From contig NZ_LMXN01000004.1 of the NCBI RefSeq assembly GCF_001442615.1, forward strand, positions 248,001 through 312,000: DNA of 64,000 bases, given 5' to 3'. The notes under the pieces are model-generated. The model did no database searches and was not told the origin of the DNA. It worked only from the letters and a program-made list of their open reading frames with translations. The translations under genes were made by a program, and so were the position numbers. Origin of the DNA: Algoriphagus resistens. Its GTDB lineage: Bacteria; Bacteroidota; Bacteroidia; Cytophagales; Cyclobacteriaceae. Every line of letters starts with the position of its first letter. Positions within the stretch are counted from its first letter, which is position 1. Of this stretch, positions 43,629 through 56,290 are shown in pieces.

Positions 43629-44344
43629 TTGCTTAGGTCTTGCATTTCTCCGGAGGAGATAATTTCTACTGATTTTGATTTTTTGGCCAACGCAGTCTTT
43701 ACTAGGGCTTTGGCCACTTGGTAATCGTAAATCGGCCGGATATTCTTGAAAATGTTCAGCCAGATCAAAGGCTTCATCAATACCTGCGCCGCACTTTCTG
43801 AAAACCTAAATTCATTGCGATTTCCCATCAAAAGTGAAGGTTTGAAGACCCCCAAATAGTAAAATCCTAGCTTCTTCAAATCACGCTCAACGTCTCCTTT
43901 TACTTTCATGTAAAAAAACTTAGAATTTTCATCAGCCGCACCAGAGGAAACATATAGAAACTTTGATGCTCCCAATTGCTTTGCCCATTCAGCAAAGAAA
44001 ATCACCATATCGTGATCTATTGCATAAAATTTCTCCTTCGACCCTGCCTGCTTCATGGTACTGCCTAGCGCAGAAAAAGCATGGACTTCGGCTGTTTTCC
44101 CAGTCAAGTTCTCCACAAGTGAGTTGTATTCACCCCCAAGGCTTTGGGCTTTGACTTTGTCCTCCCAATTCCACTCCAATAACCTGCTCATATCTCCTTC
44201 TATTTGCACAAGCTTCTCCTGCTTCAGAGCGAGCCTTCTCCGCCCAACAGAAAGTACGAAGTCATACTCCGGGTTTTGCAGAAGCTGATGGAGGATTTGC
44301 ATCCCCACCATGCCAGAGGTTCCTGAGAGTAGCGCGATTTTCAT
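43625..44344 (-). CDS. NAD(P)-binding Rossmann-fold oxidoreductase (HTATIP2-like)
   Basis: 239 aa. Atypical SDR/NmrA-like protein with glycine-rich loop LLSGTSGMVGMQILHQLL at the N-terminus, VHAFSALGSTMKQAGS, and the Tyr-less segment FLYVSSGAADENSKFFYMKV, followed by a Lys that ends KGDVERDL. The pattern resembles HTATIP2/TIP30-like proteins. The substrate is unknown. It overlaps both neighbours by 4 bp (dtd and the thioredoxin-like gene), so the three are translationally coupled. Confidence 0.85.
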   Translation of the reverse strand: MKIALLSGTSGMVGMQILHQLLQNPEYDFVLSVGRRRLALKQEKLVQIEGDMSRLLEWNWEDKVKAQSLGGEYNSLVENLTGKTAEVHAFSALGSTMKQAGSKEKFYAIDHDMVIFFAEWAKQLGASKFLYVSSGAADENSKFFYMKVKGDVERDLKKLGFYYLGVFKPSLLMGNRNEFRFSESAAQVLMKPLIWLNIFKNIRPIYDYQVAKALVKTALAKKSKSVEIISSGEMQDLSK

Positions 44345-44961
44345 AGCGTTGAGGAGATGAGAGGCGTGAGTTCTTTCTCTAAAGATTGGTTTTTATCCCT
44401 TGCATACCAAAGATGTGTACCATCGGCAAATTCCTTTGGCGTAATATTTTGAGGATCGAGCTTATACGCTTTCAGACGGTTTTGAAGATATTCAGGTCTT
44501 GGCCCCCAGACGAAAAGCTCTTTTGCCAAATCCTCATCCAACCCTATCAAGATCGGAATGGATCTGGCTCCTTCGGTAAGATAAGCATCCATCAACGCTG
44601 GATTTTCATCCCGAAGCACAAATTTCAGTTTGATCAGCGGATTCAATTCTGCGAGTTTCGCGATGAAAGGTAAGCTTTGTGCAGCATCCCCACACCAAGC
44701 TTCTGTTAGTACCAGCCAAACTTGAGGAGAGGCAATGGAGGTAACAATTTTTTCCAATTCAGGCGAGATTTTTGCCGTTTTATCCCAGCGATTCATCCGC
44801 TGCACGTTCATTCGGGTATAGTTCAGGTAACTCTCTGAGTGATTTGTTCCTGTGGTCTTTTCTTCGGCCAAAAGCTCATAGATCATTTTCCGGTATTCTG
44901 AATAATTTTGCGCTGAAGCAATGAGTTCAGGAGTAATCAACTCGGTCTGTTGGTCTAGCAT
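44341..44961 (-). CDS. Thioredoxin-family protein lacking the second active-site Cys
   Basis: 206 aa with no signal peptide. The thioredoxin fold centres on VWLVLTEAWCGDAAQSLPFI, where the expected C-x-x-C is C90-G-D-A. The cis-Pro region is RSIPILIGLDE. An N-terminal helical extension of about 70 residues precedes the fold. A single cysteine suggests a monothiol role (binding, glutathionylation or bacilliredoxin-like), not disulfide reduction. This group is common in Bacteroidota, and the function is not known. Confidence 0.82.
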   Translation of the reverse strand: MLDQQTELITPELIASAQNYSEYRKMIYELLAEEKTTGTNHSESYLNYTRMNVQRMNRWDKTAKISPELEKIVTSIASPQVWLVLTEAWCGDAAQSLPFIAKLAELNPLIKLKFVLRDENPALMDAYLTEGARSIPILIGLDEDLAKELFVWGPRPEYLQNRLKAYKLDPQNITPKEFADGTHLWYARDKNQSLEKELTPLISSTL

Positions 44962-44992
44962 ATTGTGTGATTTTGGGACTTAACAGAACCGA

Positions 44993-45403
44993 TTAAATCT
45001 GAGTTCTTTCCCAATCTAAAAAAGTGTCGATCTCATCTTTTATTTTGGCATAAATAGCCAAAACAACACTTAGATCATCTGCAAAGCCAAAGAAACCCAA
45101 AAAGTCAGGAATAACATCAAGGGGTGAAACAAAATAAACCAAGGCTAACAGAACCAGACCAAGCGTACTGTTTGTAAGTTTGTGCGAGCCGTTAAAATGC
45201 GCTTTAACCATACGGATAAGCACGGAAACCGGCTCAATGAGCTTTTTTACCCGCGGGTTATCTCCAAATCTTATAAGCTTATTTCCCACTCCGGCGATCA
45301 GCTCAGTGACTTTTTCTTTTTGTTTTCCAAGCGCATCTACCTGCTTGCCAAACATGGCTTTTGCCCTTTCGATTGTTTCAGATGCTTTGGATTGAATCGT
45401 CAT
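44993..45403 (-). CDS. YkvA-like DUF1232 membrane protein
   Basis: 136 aa. The DUF1232 core LGLVLLALVYFVSPLDVIPD with FLGFFGFADDLSVVLAIYAKI lies in the C-terminal half, forming a short hydrophobic hairpin. The N-terminal part is a charged helical region. The function is unknown. It begins 1 bp after the stop of the gene at 45405-45926 and may be part of the six-gene minus-strand cluster. Confidence 0.87.
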   Translation of the reverse strand: MTIQSKASETIERAKAMFGKQVDALGKQKEKVTELIAGVGNKLIRFGDNPRVKKLIEPVSVLIRMVKAHFNGSHKLTNSTLGLVLLALVYFVSPLDVIPDFLGFFGFADDLSVVLAIYAKIKDEIDTFLDWERTQI

Positions 45404-45404
45404 A

Positions 45405-45926
45405 CTAGAAGTAAATTTGAACCTCAGATTTCACTTGTTTCAACGCATAGCCTATGGGATCGTTCTTTCTTTCTAGTGCTTGCGCAAAAATAGCCTTTGC
45501 CATATCCAAGCCTGTGGCCTCTTCATTGAGCATTTGTCGGCTTTGATTGATGATGGTCGTCACTTCTTCCACCGCCCGCTTTACCGCTTCCCAGGTTTCT
45601 TCGGAAAAATACACCTGCTGGGAAAAATTATGGTTGAATTCCTCCCGTACTTCGGCAAGCAACAGCGAATGCAATTCGCCTGAAGTCAATCCTCCGGGAT
45701 TAGATCTACGCACCAGATTATTTGGAGTGATCCGCTCCAGAAAAAGGCAGATACGCTCCGCTGCCTGCAATCGAATGGGGAGAATTGTTTGAGAATTTTG
45801 GGTTTTAAGTTCCACCAGAGTCTTTTCTCTTTCTTTTGAAAGAAAAGAAACTACCACGAGGTACATGCCATAAAGGACGATTCCTGCTGGCAAAAGAATT
45901 TTCAATAAATCGACTGCGTATTCCAT
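45405..45926 (-). CDS. Conserved Bacteroidota membrane-anchored protein (DUF7935-like)
   Basis: 173 aa. One N-terminal transmembrane segment (LLKILLPAGIVLYGMYLVVV), followed by a helical cytoplasmic domain with LPIRLQAAERICLFLERITP and FSQQVYFSEETWEAVKRAVE. I recognise this pattern as a widespread hypothetical family of Bacteroidota, recently labelled DUF7935; that label is from memory. The function is unknown. It is first in the minus-strand cluster and divergent from the degenerate IscA gene. Confidence 0.7.
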   Translation of the reverse strand: MEYAVDLLKILLPAGIVLYGMYLVVVSFLSKEREKTLVELKTQNSQTILPIRLQAAERICLFLERITPNNLVRRSNPGGLTSGELHSLLLAEVREEFNHNFSQQVYFSEETWEAVKRAVEEVTTIINQSRQMLNEEATGLDMAKAIFAQALERKNDPIGYALKQVKSEVQIYF

Positions 45927-46035
45927 TTTTGGGGATTAAACTCGAATTTGCACAAATTATCCCCGTTAGAAAACTTCGGAGAGTGTAAATTTGAATTCAC
46001 GCGAACCAATTTCCTGCCAAAAACATTTCCCTCAC

Positions 46036-46350
46036 ATGATAATCCCGATCACGATCACAGAAAAGGCGGAAGCCGAGATCAAAAATATCATGGCAAATAA
46101 AAACATTCCCGCTGACTATCATCTACGTGTGGGAGTGAAAGGTGGTGGATGTGGAGGAATGTCCTATGCGTTGGGTTTTGACAAACCGAGGGCCGAAGAT
46201 CAACAGTTTGAGATTTTGGGGATTCCTGTGCTTATAGAGAAGCGGCATTTTATGTTTCTGATGGGGATGCAGATTGATTTCTTTGAGGGAGACGAGGCCC
46301 GTGGATTTACTTTCATCAATCCAGAAATCCCCAAACGCCATGATCTATAA
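46036..46350 (+). CDS. IscA/HesB-family protein lacking the C-terminal cysteine pair
   Basis: 104 aa from the ATG at 46036 (MIIPITITEKAEAEIKNIMA). The 15 codons upstream are not family-like. The fold markers VGVKGGGCGGMSYALGFD and MGMQIDFFEGDEARGFTFIN are intact, but the protein ends PEIPKRHDL where A-type carriers have C-G-C. Only C39 of the three ligands remains, so cluster binding would differ from the paralogue at 22393-22719. Such proteins are sometimes annotated as IscA-like, and the function is uncertain. Confidence 0.82.
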   Translation: MIIPITITEKAEAEIKNIMANKNIPADYHLRVGVKGGGCGGMSYALGFDKPRAEDQQFEILGIPVLIEKRHFMFLMGMQIDFFEGDEARGFTFINPEIPKRHDL

Positions 46351-46524
46351 ATTCGCAAGTTGTATTTTTCAATTTCAAAGGTTTCAGAGGTCTTCCCAGA
46401 AGTCTGGAATTTGACAGTGTTGTCCCGCTACTCGAGAAGCTGGACTTAGTTAGTTCGTAGAATTGTTTTCCCAAGACAGATCCTCCAATTTTTTTCATAA
46501 ATTCACTTGGTCTAAATCTGCTGC

Positions 46525-46633
46525 TATGAAACCGGGCCTGACTGAGGCCAGGCTGGCATGACTCAAGAATCACACAAAGTGATGATTATTCAATGCGAGA
46601 TTCCATCTGGACTTAAATGAACATTATAAACAC
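46525..46633 (+). repeat. Conserved upstream leader element, copy C
   Basis: It begins ATGAAACCGGGC, carries an extra block of about 18 bp relative to A and B, then GCATGACTC (46556), GATGATTATTCAATGCGAGA and TTCCATCTGGACTTAAATGA, and ends TTATAAACAC directly before the ATG at 46634. It has the same orientation to its gene as copies A and B. Confidence 0.75.
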
Positions 46634-47128
46634 ATGGAAAAGTCACTCCTCTTCTTAACTCTATTTTTCATAAGTTTCATGGCATTTTCACAGGTCAAAC
46701 AGCTCGAAAAGGACCAAGATCCCGGCAAAGGGAATGTCTCTGAACTGGAATGGCTCGAAGGCTTTTGGACAGGAGAAGGATTCGGTGGAGAATGCGAGGA
46801 AGTATGGATGCCCGAGGTGGATGGAAATATGATAGGAACTTTTCGCTTTTGGAGCGAAGGCAAACTCATTTTTTCAGAATTCATGAACATCGTACAAGAA
46901 GGAGAAACTTTTTCCCTGAAACTCAAACATTTCAACCCTGATCTTTCTCCATGGGAAGAAAAGGATGAGTGGACGACTTTTAGATTGGTGGAAGTCGCCC
47001 GGAACACCGTCTATTTTCACGGATTAACCATGAAGCGAGAAGGTGATGAAATCAAGCTTTGGCTTGCGCTGACTGAAGATGGAGTAAGAACAATTGAGGA
47101 ATTGAGCTATGTGAAGAGAGAGTTCTAA
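46634..47128 (+). CDS. Exported DUF6265 protein
   Basis: 164 aa. Signal peptide of about 20 residues (LLFLTLFFISFMAFSQV). The mature domain LEWLEGFWTGEGFGGECEEV with MPEVDGNMIGTFRFW is the DUF6265 pattern, a lipocalin-like beta barrel fold found in Bacteroidota. The function is unknown. It is directly preceded by leader element copy C and followed by a 30-bp tandem duplication. Confidence 0.8.
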   Translation: MEKSLLFLTLFFISFMAFSQVKQLEKDQDPGKGNVSELEWLEGFWTGEGFGGECEEVWMPEVDGNMIGTFRFWSEGKLIFSEFMNIVQEGETFSLKLKHFNPDLSPWEEKDEWTTFRLVEVARNTVYFHGLTMKREGDEIKLWLALTEDGVRTIEELSYVKREF

Positions 47129-47190
47129 ATACCATTTCTTCATTGGTGTAAAGACAAAATACCATTTCTTCATTGGTGTAAAGACAAAAA
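47128..47190. repeat. 30-bp tandem duplication
   Basis: The unit ACCATTTCTTCATTGGTGTA plus ten more bases occurs at 47131-47160 and 47161-47190, differing only in the last base, and starts 3 bp after the DUF6265 stop. Each unit holds an imperfect palindrome ACCATT-TTC-ATTGGT. Confidence 0.85.
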
Positions 47191-47220
47191 ATCCTGACCG
47201 TTAACTTATTTTGAAACAGT

Positions 47221-47244
47221 AGGGGCGAATAATCATTCACCCCT
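47221..47244. repeat. REP-like palindrome AGGGGCGAAT
   Basis: AGGGGCGAAT (47221-47230) pairs with ATTCACCCCT (47235-47244), with one G-U or C-A position. It lies between convergent genes. A shorter relative, GGCGAAT-ATTG-ATTCGCC, is at 53998-54015. Confidence 0.6.
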
Positions 47245-47287
47245 ATGTTACCAATCTCTCAGGCCTATACTCAATACCGACATTTGG

Positions 47288-49348
47288 CTATGATATCGCC
47301 GATCCGCTCGCCGTTCCCTCATGGGGCACCATCAGCTTCAACTTACCGTCTTTATCTTCAGCCATCAGGATCATTCCTTCAGAATCTACACCCATCATTT
47401 TTCTTGGTGCCAAGTTGATCAACATGGTCACTTGCTTTCCAAGTAAAAACTCTGGCTCAAAATGCTCTGCCACTCCACTCAAAACAGTTCTTTGTCCCAA
47501 CCCTGTATCAACTTTCAGCTTAAGCAACTTTTTGGATTTGGGCATTTTCTCCGCTTCTAAAATCGTCACAACACGCATATCCAACTTTGCAAAATCATCG
47601 TAAGTTATGATATCTTTCATCACCGGCACAGTAGCATTCGCCACTTCATTTTCTTTCTTTGAGTCCATCAGTTTTTGAATCTGTTTTTCTACAGTTATAT
47701 CTTCTATTTTCTCAAAAAGCAATCCCATCTCCCCGAGTGAACTTCCTGCTTTTAAGAGTTCTCCTTGACCTGCTTCAGCCCAACCTATTTTTTTCATTCC
47801 GAAAAGATCTACCAATTTACCTGCTGTAAACGGTAAGAAAGGCTCAGAAACAATCGCCAGATTCGCAGCTATATTCAGTGCAATATTCAGAATGGTACCC
47901 GTTCTGGCTTCATCTGTTTTAATCACTTTCCAAGGCTCGGTGTCCGCCAGATATTTATTCCCCAATCTAGCCAATTCCATTACAATACCCAGTGCCTCGC
48001 GGAATCTATACCGCTCAATAGAAGCCGCTATTTTCTCAGGAAACTCCACCAGCGCTTCCAATATCTCCTCATCGTATCCTGTCAATTCACCTCGGGTAGG
48101 GATAATCCCCTGATAATATTTATGCGTTAAAACCACCGCACGATTCACGAAATTGCCGTAAATGGCTACCAGCTCTGAATTATTTCTAGTCTGGAAATCC
48201 TTCCAGGTAAAATCATTATCCTTAGTCTCAGGAGCATTTGCTGTAAGCACATAGCGAAGCACATCCTGCTTGCCAGGAAACTCCTCCAAATACTCATGAA
48301 GCCAAACAGCCCAGTTTCTGGAAGTGGAGATCTTATCACCCTCAAGGTTCAAAAACTCGTTGGCAGGTACATTGTCGGGCAGGATATATTCCCCATGGGT
48401 TTTAAGGATTGCAGGAAAAATAATGCAGTGGAATACGATATTATCTTTCCCGATAAAATGCACCAACTTGGTATTCTGATCCTTCCAATAAGGCTCCCAA
48501 TCAATGCCCTTTTCTGCTGCCCACTCTTTGGTAGAAGAAATATAGCCTATCGGCGCATCAAACCACACGTATAGCACCTTGCCCTCAGCATCCTGAAGAG
48601 GGACTTTGATGCCCCAGTCCAGGTCACGCGTCATGGATCTTGCCTGCAGCCCTTCACCTGCTTCCAGCCAAGAGCGGCATTGACCCAGCACGTTGTTTTT
48701 CCAATCTTCCGCATGGTCCACCAGAATCCATTTTTTCAGGAAATTCTGGTACCTTGCCAAATCCAAAAACCAATGCTTAGTCTCTTTCAAAACAGGTGTT
48801 CTTCCACTGAGTTTTGATCTGGGATTGATCAGCTCTGTAGGGCTCAGCGAACTTCCACATTTCTCACATTGGTCACCATACGCATGCTCATTCCCACATT
48901 TTGGACAGGTTCCTTCAATATACCTGTCTGCCAAAAACTGTCCCGCCTCCTCATCGAAATACTGCTCAGTACTTTGCTCTAAAAATTCGCCCTTTTCATA
49001 CAGATCCTTGAAAAACCCTTGGGCGGTCTCATGGTGGACCTGCGCTGAAGTACGTGAATAGTGATCAAAGCTAATCCCGAATTCCTGAAAGCTGCCCTTC
49101 ATGATTTCGTGGTAATGATCCACGACTTCCTGGGGAGTCTTCCCTTCCTTCTTTGCTTTGATTGTAATTGCCACCCCGTGCTCATCGCTACCACAGATAT
49201 ATGCGACATCTTTGCCGAGACTGCGTAAAAAGCGTACGTAAATGTCTGAAGGAATGTAGCATCCAGCCAAATGGCCAATATGCAACGGCCCATTGGCGTA
49301 GGGAAGTGCGGAAGTGACTGTATATCGCTTGAAATTTTTATGACTCAT
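47288..49348 (-). CDS. metG: Methionyl-tRNA synthetase
   Basis: 686 aa. Class I synthetase with [12 protein letters not shown] (HIGH motif), the zinc knuckle [18 protein letters not shown], and GDKISTSRN in place of the KMSKS loop. The anticodon-binding helical domain is about residues 395-545. A C-terminal EMAPII/tRNA-binding domain (about 575-686, [20 protein letters not shown]) gives the long MetG form. It charges tRNA-Met in the cytoplasm. A promoter box lies 65 bp upstream. Confidence 0.97.
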   Translation of the reverse strand: MSHKNFKRYTVTSALPYANGPLHIGHLAGCYIPSDIYVRFLRSLGKDVAYICGSDEHGVAITIKAKKEGKTPQEVVDHYHEIMKGSFQEFGISFDHYSRTSAQVHHETAQGFFKDLYEKGEFLEQSTEQYFDEEAGQFLADRYIEGTCPKCGNEHAYGDQCEKCGSSLSPTELINPRSKLSGRTPVLKETKHWFLDLARYQNFLKKWILVDHAEDWKNNVLGQCRSWLEAGEGLQARSMTRDLDWGIKVPLQDAEGKVLYVWFDAPIGYISSTKEWAAEKGIDWEPYWKDQNTKLVHFIGKDNIVFHCIIFPAILKTHGEYILPDNVPANEFLNLEGDKISTSRNWAVWLHEYLEEFPGKQDVLRYVLTANAPETKDNDFTWKDFQTRNNSELVAIYGNFVNRAVVLTHKYYQGIIPTRGELTGYDEEILEALVEFPEKIAASIERYRFREALGIVMELARLGNKYLADTEPWKVIKTDEARTGTILNIALNIAANLAIVSEPFLPFTAGKLVDLFGMKKIGWAEAGQGELLKAGSSLGEMGLLFEKIEDITVEKQIQKLMDSKKENEVANATVPVMKDIITYDDFAKLDMRVVTILEAEKMPKSKKLLKLKVDTGLGQRTVLSGVAEHFEPEFLLGKQVTMLINLAPRKMMGVDSEGMILMAEDKDGKLKLMVPHEGTASGSAIS

Positions 49349-49412
49349 AGGTGTGGTGCTATTCGTATTTTTAAAGGTACTTTGGTACTGCTGATTCGTT
49401 CAATATTGGCTG

Positions 49413-49420
49413 CAAAGATA
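49413..49420 (-). promoter_or_regulatory. Promoter -7 box before metG
   Basis: On the minus strand this is TATCTTTG followed by CAGCC, the same extended box as before the RluA-type gene and gcvT. It is 64 bp from the metG start. Confidence 0.6.
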
Positions 49421-49442
49421 GGAAAAACAGCTGAAGCAGGAC

Positions 49443-50075
49443 TTAGGCATTTGCAAATTCGTTACGCGCCTCATCTGTCAAAATTCCGTTGTATATGATT
49501 GTGATCGCCTGATCGTAGATTTCAGAATGGGGGATCTTCATCCCTTTCTGGATGGCTTCAGGAAATTGACCTGTGAACTGGGGGTCCATAAGCGACTGTA
49601 CCGCCGCCGCATATAGCATTACCACCAGGTTGATGTTGACCGAAGGATTGACCAAACCCTCACTTATCCCCTGCTCCAACAACCTCTTGAAGCGGGTGTA
49701 AGCAGACTCATTAATGTATTGCTCCAGGCCCTCCCATATTTCTGGCGCATATTCCCGGAGGTCTTCGAAAAGCCCAGGATTGATCGGTCCGAGCAAAGAA
49801 GCCATTACCGTCAAAGTGGACTTCAGTTTGAGTGGAAAAGAAATATATCGATTCTCCACAATAGCTTCCACTTTGGCAGTCAGCTTGGTTTTAGTCACCT
49901 CAAAAGAAGCCCCAAGCAAGTCCAGTTTACCCGGATAGTACTTATAGAGCGTTTTTTTGCTCATACCCAACACTTGGGCGATATCATCCATAGTGGTATG
50001 ACGATAACCTTTCTCTAGAAAAAGTTTGTAAGCTGCATCCAGAATTTTGCTTTCGATATTGACTTTTTTAGACAT
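49443..50075 (-). CDS. TetR/AcrR-family transcriptional regulator
   Basis: 210 aa. The N-terminal helix-turn-helix is at about residues 8-55 (ILDAAYKLFLEKGYRHTTMD then LGMSKKTLYKYYPGKLDLL). The C-terminal helical ligand domain resembles TetR_C groups with long helices, and its ligand is unknown. It lies upstream of metG on the same strand, but the metG promoter box sits between them. No obvious efflux target is adjacent; the RND pump at 59.7 kb is 10 kb away. Confidence 0.9.
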   Translation of the reverse strand: MSKKVNIESKILDAAYKLFLEKGYRHTTMDDIAQVLGMSKKTLYKYYPGKLDLLGASFEVTKTKLTAKVEAIVENRYISFPLKLKSTLTVMASLLGPINPGLFEDLREYAPEIWEGLEQYINESAYTRFKRLLEQGISEGLVNPSVNINLVVMLYAAAVQSLMDPQFTGQFPEAIQKGMKIPHSEIYDQAITIIYNGILTDEARNEFANA

Positions 50076-50375
50076 AGGTTTTTTGAAAAATCAGCAGGCA
50101 AAGGTTCAAAATAATGTCAGGATTTACAACGAAAATAGTGGTCACGGGGAGGGCTTTAAGATACCAAGTGAAGTGTTTTACTAAACCAGCAAAATCATCG
50201 AAAATGCGAAGATTGAGCACAAAGAAATTTACTCCTGATCAAAAAGTACTGACGTATCTGGTGAATGCAGGAGAAAACATTCAATAGCTAGGCAGCATAA
50301 TTGAATGAAAATATTATTTTGGGAAAAGAACTTTTGCCCCAAACCTTCTCAATACCTTAATGATTCAATTAAGTG
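50076..50375. other. 300-bp intergenic region with a possible transposase fragment
   Basis: It lies between the divergent TetR and PH-domain genes. A 27-codon frame at 50204-50287, starting MRRLSTKKFTPDQKVLTYLV, recalls the first helix of IS3-type OrfA proteins (R-K-F-T-x-E-Q-K), but stops at once. No inverted terminal repeats are visible. Treat it as a weak remnant signal. Confidence 0.25.
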
Positions 50376-53949
<3,574 letters not shown>

Positions 53950-53997
53950 GGGCGAAAAACAGTTCGTCCAAAAAGAACTAGTTATAAAATGTCATGT

Positions 53998-54015
53998 GGC
54001 GAATATTGATTCGCC
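53998..54015. repeat. REP-like palindrome GGCGAAT-ATTG-ATTCGCC
   Basis: A perfect 7-bp stem with a 4-nt loop, 48 bp after the ligA stop. Its core matches the palindrome at 47221-47244. Confidence 0.5.
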
Positions 54016-54070
54016 TCTTTCTGAATCCCCTTTTTTCTGTAAAACAGAATGTCAATTCCTCTCATCCCAT

Positions 54071-54078
54071 TATCTTTA
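54071..54078 (+). promoter_or_regulatory. Possible promoter -7 box before dapA
   Basis: TATCTTTA followed by GCC matches TAnnTTTG except for the last base. It is 20 bp before the dapA ATG and supports the short start. Confidence 0.45.
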
Positions 54079-54098
54079 GCCTCCCAAACCTTATAACC

Positions 54099-54962
54099 AT
54101 GAATCAACTTAAAGGAACCGGCGTAGCCCTTGTCACCCCATTTCACGATGATTACTCAATAGATTTTGAAGGTCTTAAACGCCTTGTAGATCATGTGATC
54201 AATGGTGGAGTGGATTATTTGGTGGTTTTGGGCACAACCGGAGAGGCGGTGACACTTACATCTGCGGAAAAAAAACAGGTGTTAAATGCCGTTTGTGAAT
54301 ATAATGCAGGTCGACTGCCTGTTGTCTATGGTGTGGGAGGAAATAACACCATGTCTGTACTCAGCGATATTGCAAACACCGATTTCACCGGGATCACCGC
54401 TATCCTTTCAGTGAGTCCCTACTACAACAAACCTACGCAGTCAGGTATCATTGCCCATTATAAAGCTATTGCGGATGCTTGCCCTGTACCGGTGATTTTG
54501 TATAATATACCGGGCAGAACCATGTCGAATATCACTGCCGAAACTACGTTAAGTCTTGCAGAACATTCCAATATCATAGGAATGAAAGAGGCAAGCGGCA
54601 ACCTGGAACAATGCATGCAGATCGCGGCGAAAATGCCAAAAGACTTCTTATTGGTCTCTGGGGATGATTTGATGACCAAAGCACTTTATAGCATAGGCGG
54701 AACAGGGATTATTTCGGTGATGGCCAACGCGATTCCAGCTACATTCAAAGCACTTTGTCATGGCACAGAAGAGGAATCCCTCAACGCAGCATTCTCACTC
54801 TTACCTCTGAATAATCTTATGTATGAAGAAAGTAACCCGGTAGGGATCAAAAATCTACTTCGACACATGGGGATATGCGAAGATCAGGTAAGGCTACCCA
54901 TGCTACGTGCCAGCTTGGAACTGAACCAAAAGATCAAGACAGAATTTCAAAAACTAAAGTAA
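54099..54962 (+). CDS. dapA: 4-hydroxy-tetrahydrodipicolinate synthase
   Basis: 287 aa from the ATG at 54099 (MNQLKGTGVALVTPFHDDYS). The 35 codons upstream in frame are not family-like and contain the promoter box. TIM-barrel class I aldolase with VLGTTGEAVTL, SPYYNKPTQSGI, YNIPGRT with the relay Tyr, and IIGMKEASGN with the Schiff-base Lys. It condenses pyruvate with aspartate semialdehyde in lysine and diaminopimelate synthesis. xseA starts 2 bp after its stop. Confidence 0.96.
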   Translation: MNQLKGTGVALVTPFHDDYSIDFEGLKRLVDHVINGGVDYLVVLGTTGEAVTLTSAEKKQVLNAVCEYNAGRLPVVYGVGGNNTMSVLSDIANTDFTGITAILSVSPYYNKPTQSGIIAHYKAIADACPVPVILYNIPGRTMSNITAETTLSLAEHSNIIGMKEASGNLEQCMQIAAKMPKDFLLVSGDDLMTKALYSIGGTGIISVMANAIPATFKALCHGTEEESLNAAFSLLPLNNLMYEESNPVGIKNLLRHMGICEDQVRLPMLRASLELNQKIKTEFQKLK

Positions 54963-54964
54963 GC

Positions 54965-56290
54965 ATGCAAAATGCCAGATCGATATCCGAGCTCAATCGG
55001 CTGATCCAACAGGCCTTGGAGATCGAATTGGACCCGGTGATTTGGGTGATCGGTGAAATCGCGGATTTCCGTCAGGCACCCCAGGGTCATGCTTATTTTG
55101 AACTGGTAGAAAAACAAGGAAACCAGGTTCAGGCAAAAATCAAGGCCAATCTCTGGTCTTTTTCCTATAGAGCTGTTGCGGCGAGATTTGAATCCATCAC
55201 TGGAACGAGCATAAAAAACGGTATGAAAATCTTGGCACAGGTTGCTGTAAATTTCCATCCTATATACGGTCTGAGCATCAATGTGAAGGATATTGACCCT
55301 TCCTTTTCCTTGGGAGAAAGGGCAAGAGTACGCCAAGAAACCATCGACAGGCTGACCCGGGATGGATTACTAAGGCTGAATGCCAGACATTTGCTTCCGG
55401 CCGTTATCCAGAAAATAGCCATTATCAGTAGCCCTACAGCAGCAGGTTATGGGGATTTTATCAACCAGCTAGAAAGTAACATCTACGGATATCAGGTTTA
55501 TCACAAGCTTTTTCCCGCTACCATGCAGGGGAATGAGGCTGTGAATTCTTTGCTCAGAAGTCTGGAACATATTGAAGCGGCGAAAGATGAATTGGGAATT
55601 GAGGCGGTAGTCATGATCCGAGGAGGCGGTGCGCAACTGGATCTGGATTGTTTTGATGATTATCTCCTTTCGGCTAAAATCGCAAATTTCTCCTTGCCTA
55701 TTCTCACGGGAATTGGTCACGAACGGGACGAGAGCATAGCCGATCTGGTAGCGCATACCCGGCTTAAAACCCCAACGGCCGTAGCTGAATTTCTGCTATC
55801 CGGCTTTCGCGAGTTTGAAGAAAACCTAGGATTAGCTATGCTCAGACTAGATCGGGCAACCCGCCAAAAACTCGGTGAAGAGCAAACCAAAATCCTCCAA
55901 CTTGTCCATCAGGTGAAAGCTTTCTGCGAAAACATGCTTAAACTTGATGAAGAGCGCTTAAATTCCTCAATTAACAGAATACGGATTTCCGGCAAAAACA
56001 TTTTACAGATTCAAGGAAACAGTCTTGATTCGCTGGAGAGGAATATGAAACGGGGACTGGATGGCTTTTTGCAAAAGCAAAAACAAAACCTGGACTCCGC
56101 CGAATCGCAACTTCGCCAATTGGATCCCGAGGCAATTTTCGCCCGGGGCTATACCAGAACCGAAATCAACGGGATCTCAGTAAACCTGGTAAAAGCACAA
56201 GTCGGAGATCATATGCAAACGCATACCGCAAGTCAAAAAATCAGCAGCACAATTACACAAATTGAGGAAAATGAACGGATTAATATATAA
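54965..56290 (+). CDS. xseA: Exodeoxyribonuclease VII large subunit
   Basis: 441 aa from the ATG at 54965 (MQNARSISELNRLIQQALE). N-terminal OB fold (VIGEIADFRQAPQGHAYFEL), then the catalytic core with AIISSPTAAGYGDFINQL, VVMIRGGGAQLDLDCFDDY and LTGIGHERDESIADLVAH, followed by a long coiled-coil region. Together with XseB it degrades single-stranded DNA from both ends. It follows dapA by 2 bp and overlaps xseB by 20 bp. Confidence 0.95.
   Translation: MQNARSISELNRLIQQALEIELDPVIWVIGEIADFRQAPQGHAYFELVEKQGNQVQAKIKANLWSFSYRAVAARFESITGTSIKNGMKILAQVAVNFHPIYGLSINVKDIDPSFSLGERARVRQETIDRLTRDGLLRLNARHLLPAVIQKIAIISSPTAAGYGDFINQLESNIYGYQVYHKLFPATMQGNEAVNSLLRSLEHIEAAKDELGIEAVVMIRGGGAQLDLDCFDDYLLSAKIANFSLPILTGIGHERDESIADLVAHTRLKTPTAVAEFLLSGFREFEENLGLAMLRLDRATRQKLGEEQTKILQLVHQVKAFCENMLKLDEERLNSSINRIRISGKNILQIQGNSLDSLERNMKRGLDGFLQKQKQNLDSAESQLRQLDPEAIFARGYTRTEINGISVNLVKAQVGDHMQTHTASQKISSTITQIEENERINI

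Noticed and set aside
47131-47190. Two-unit CRISPR
   Set aside because: The units abut with no spacer; this is a plain tandem duplication.
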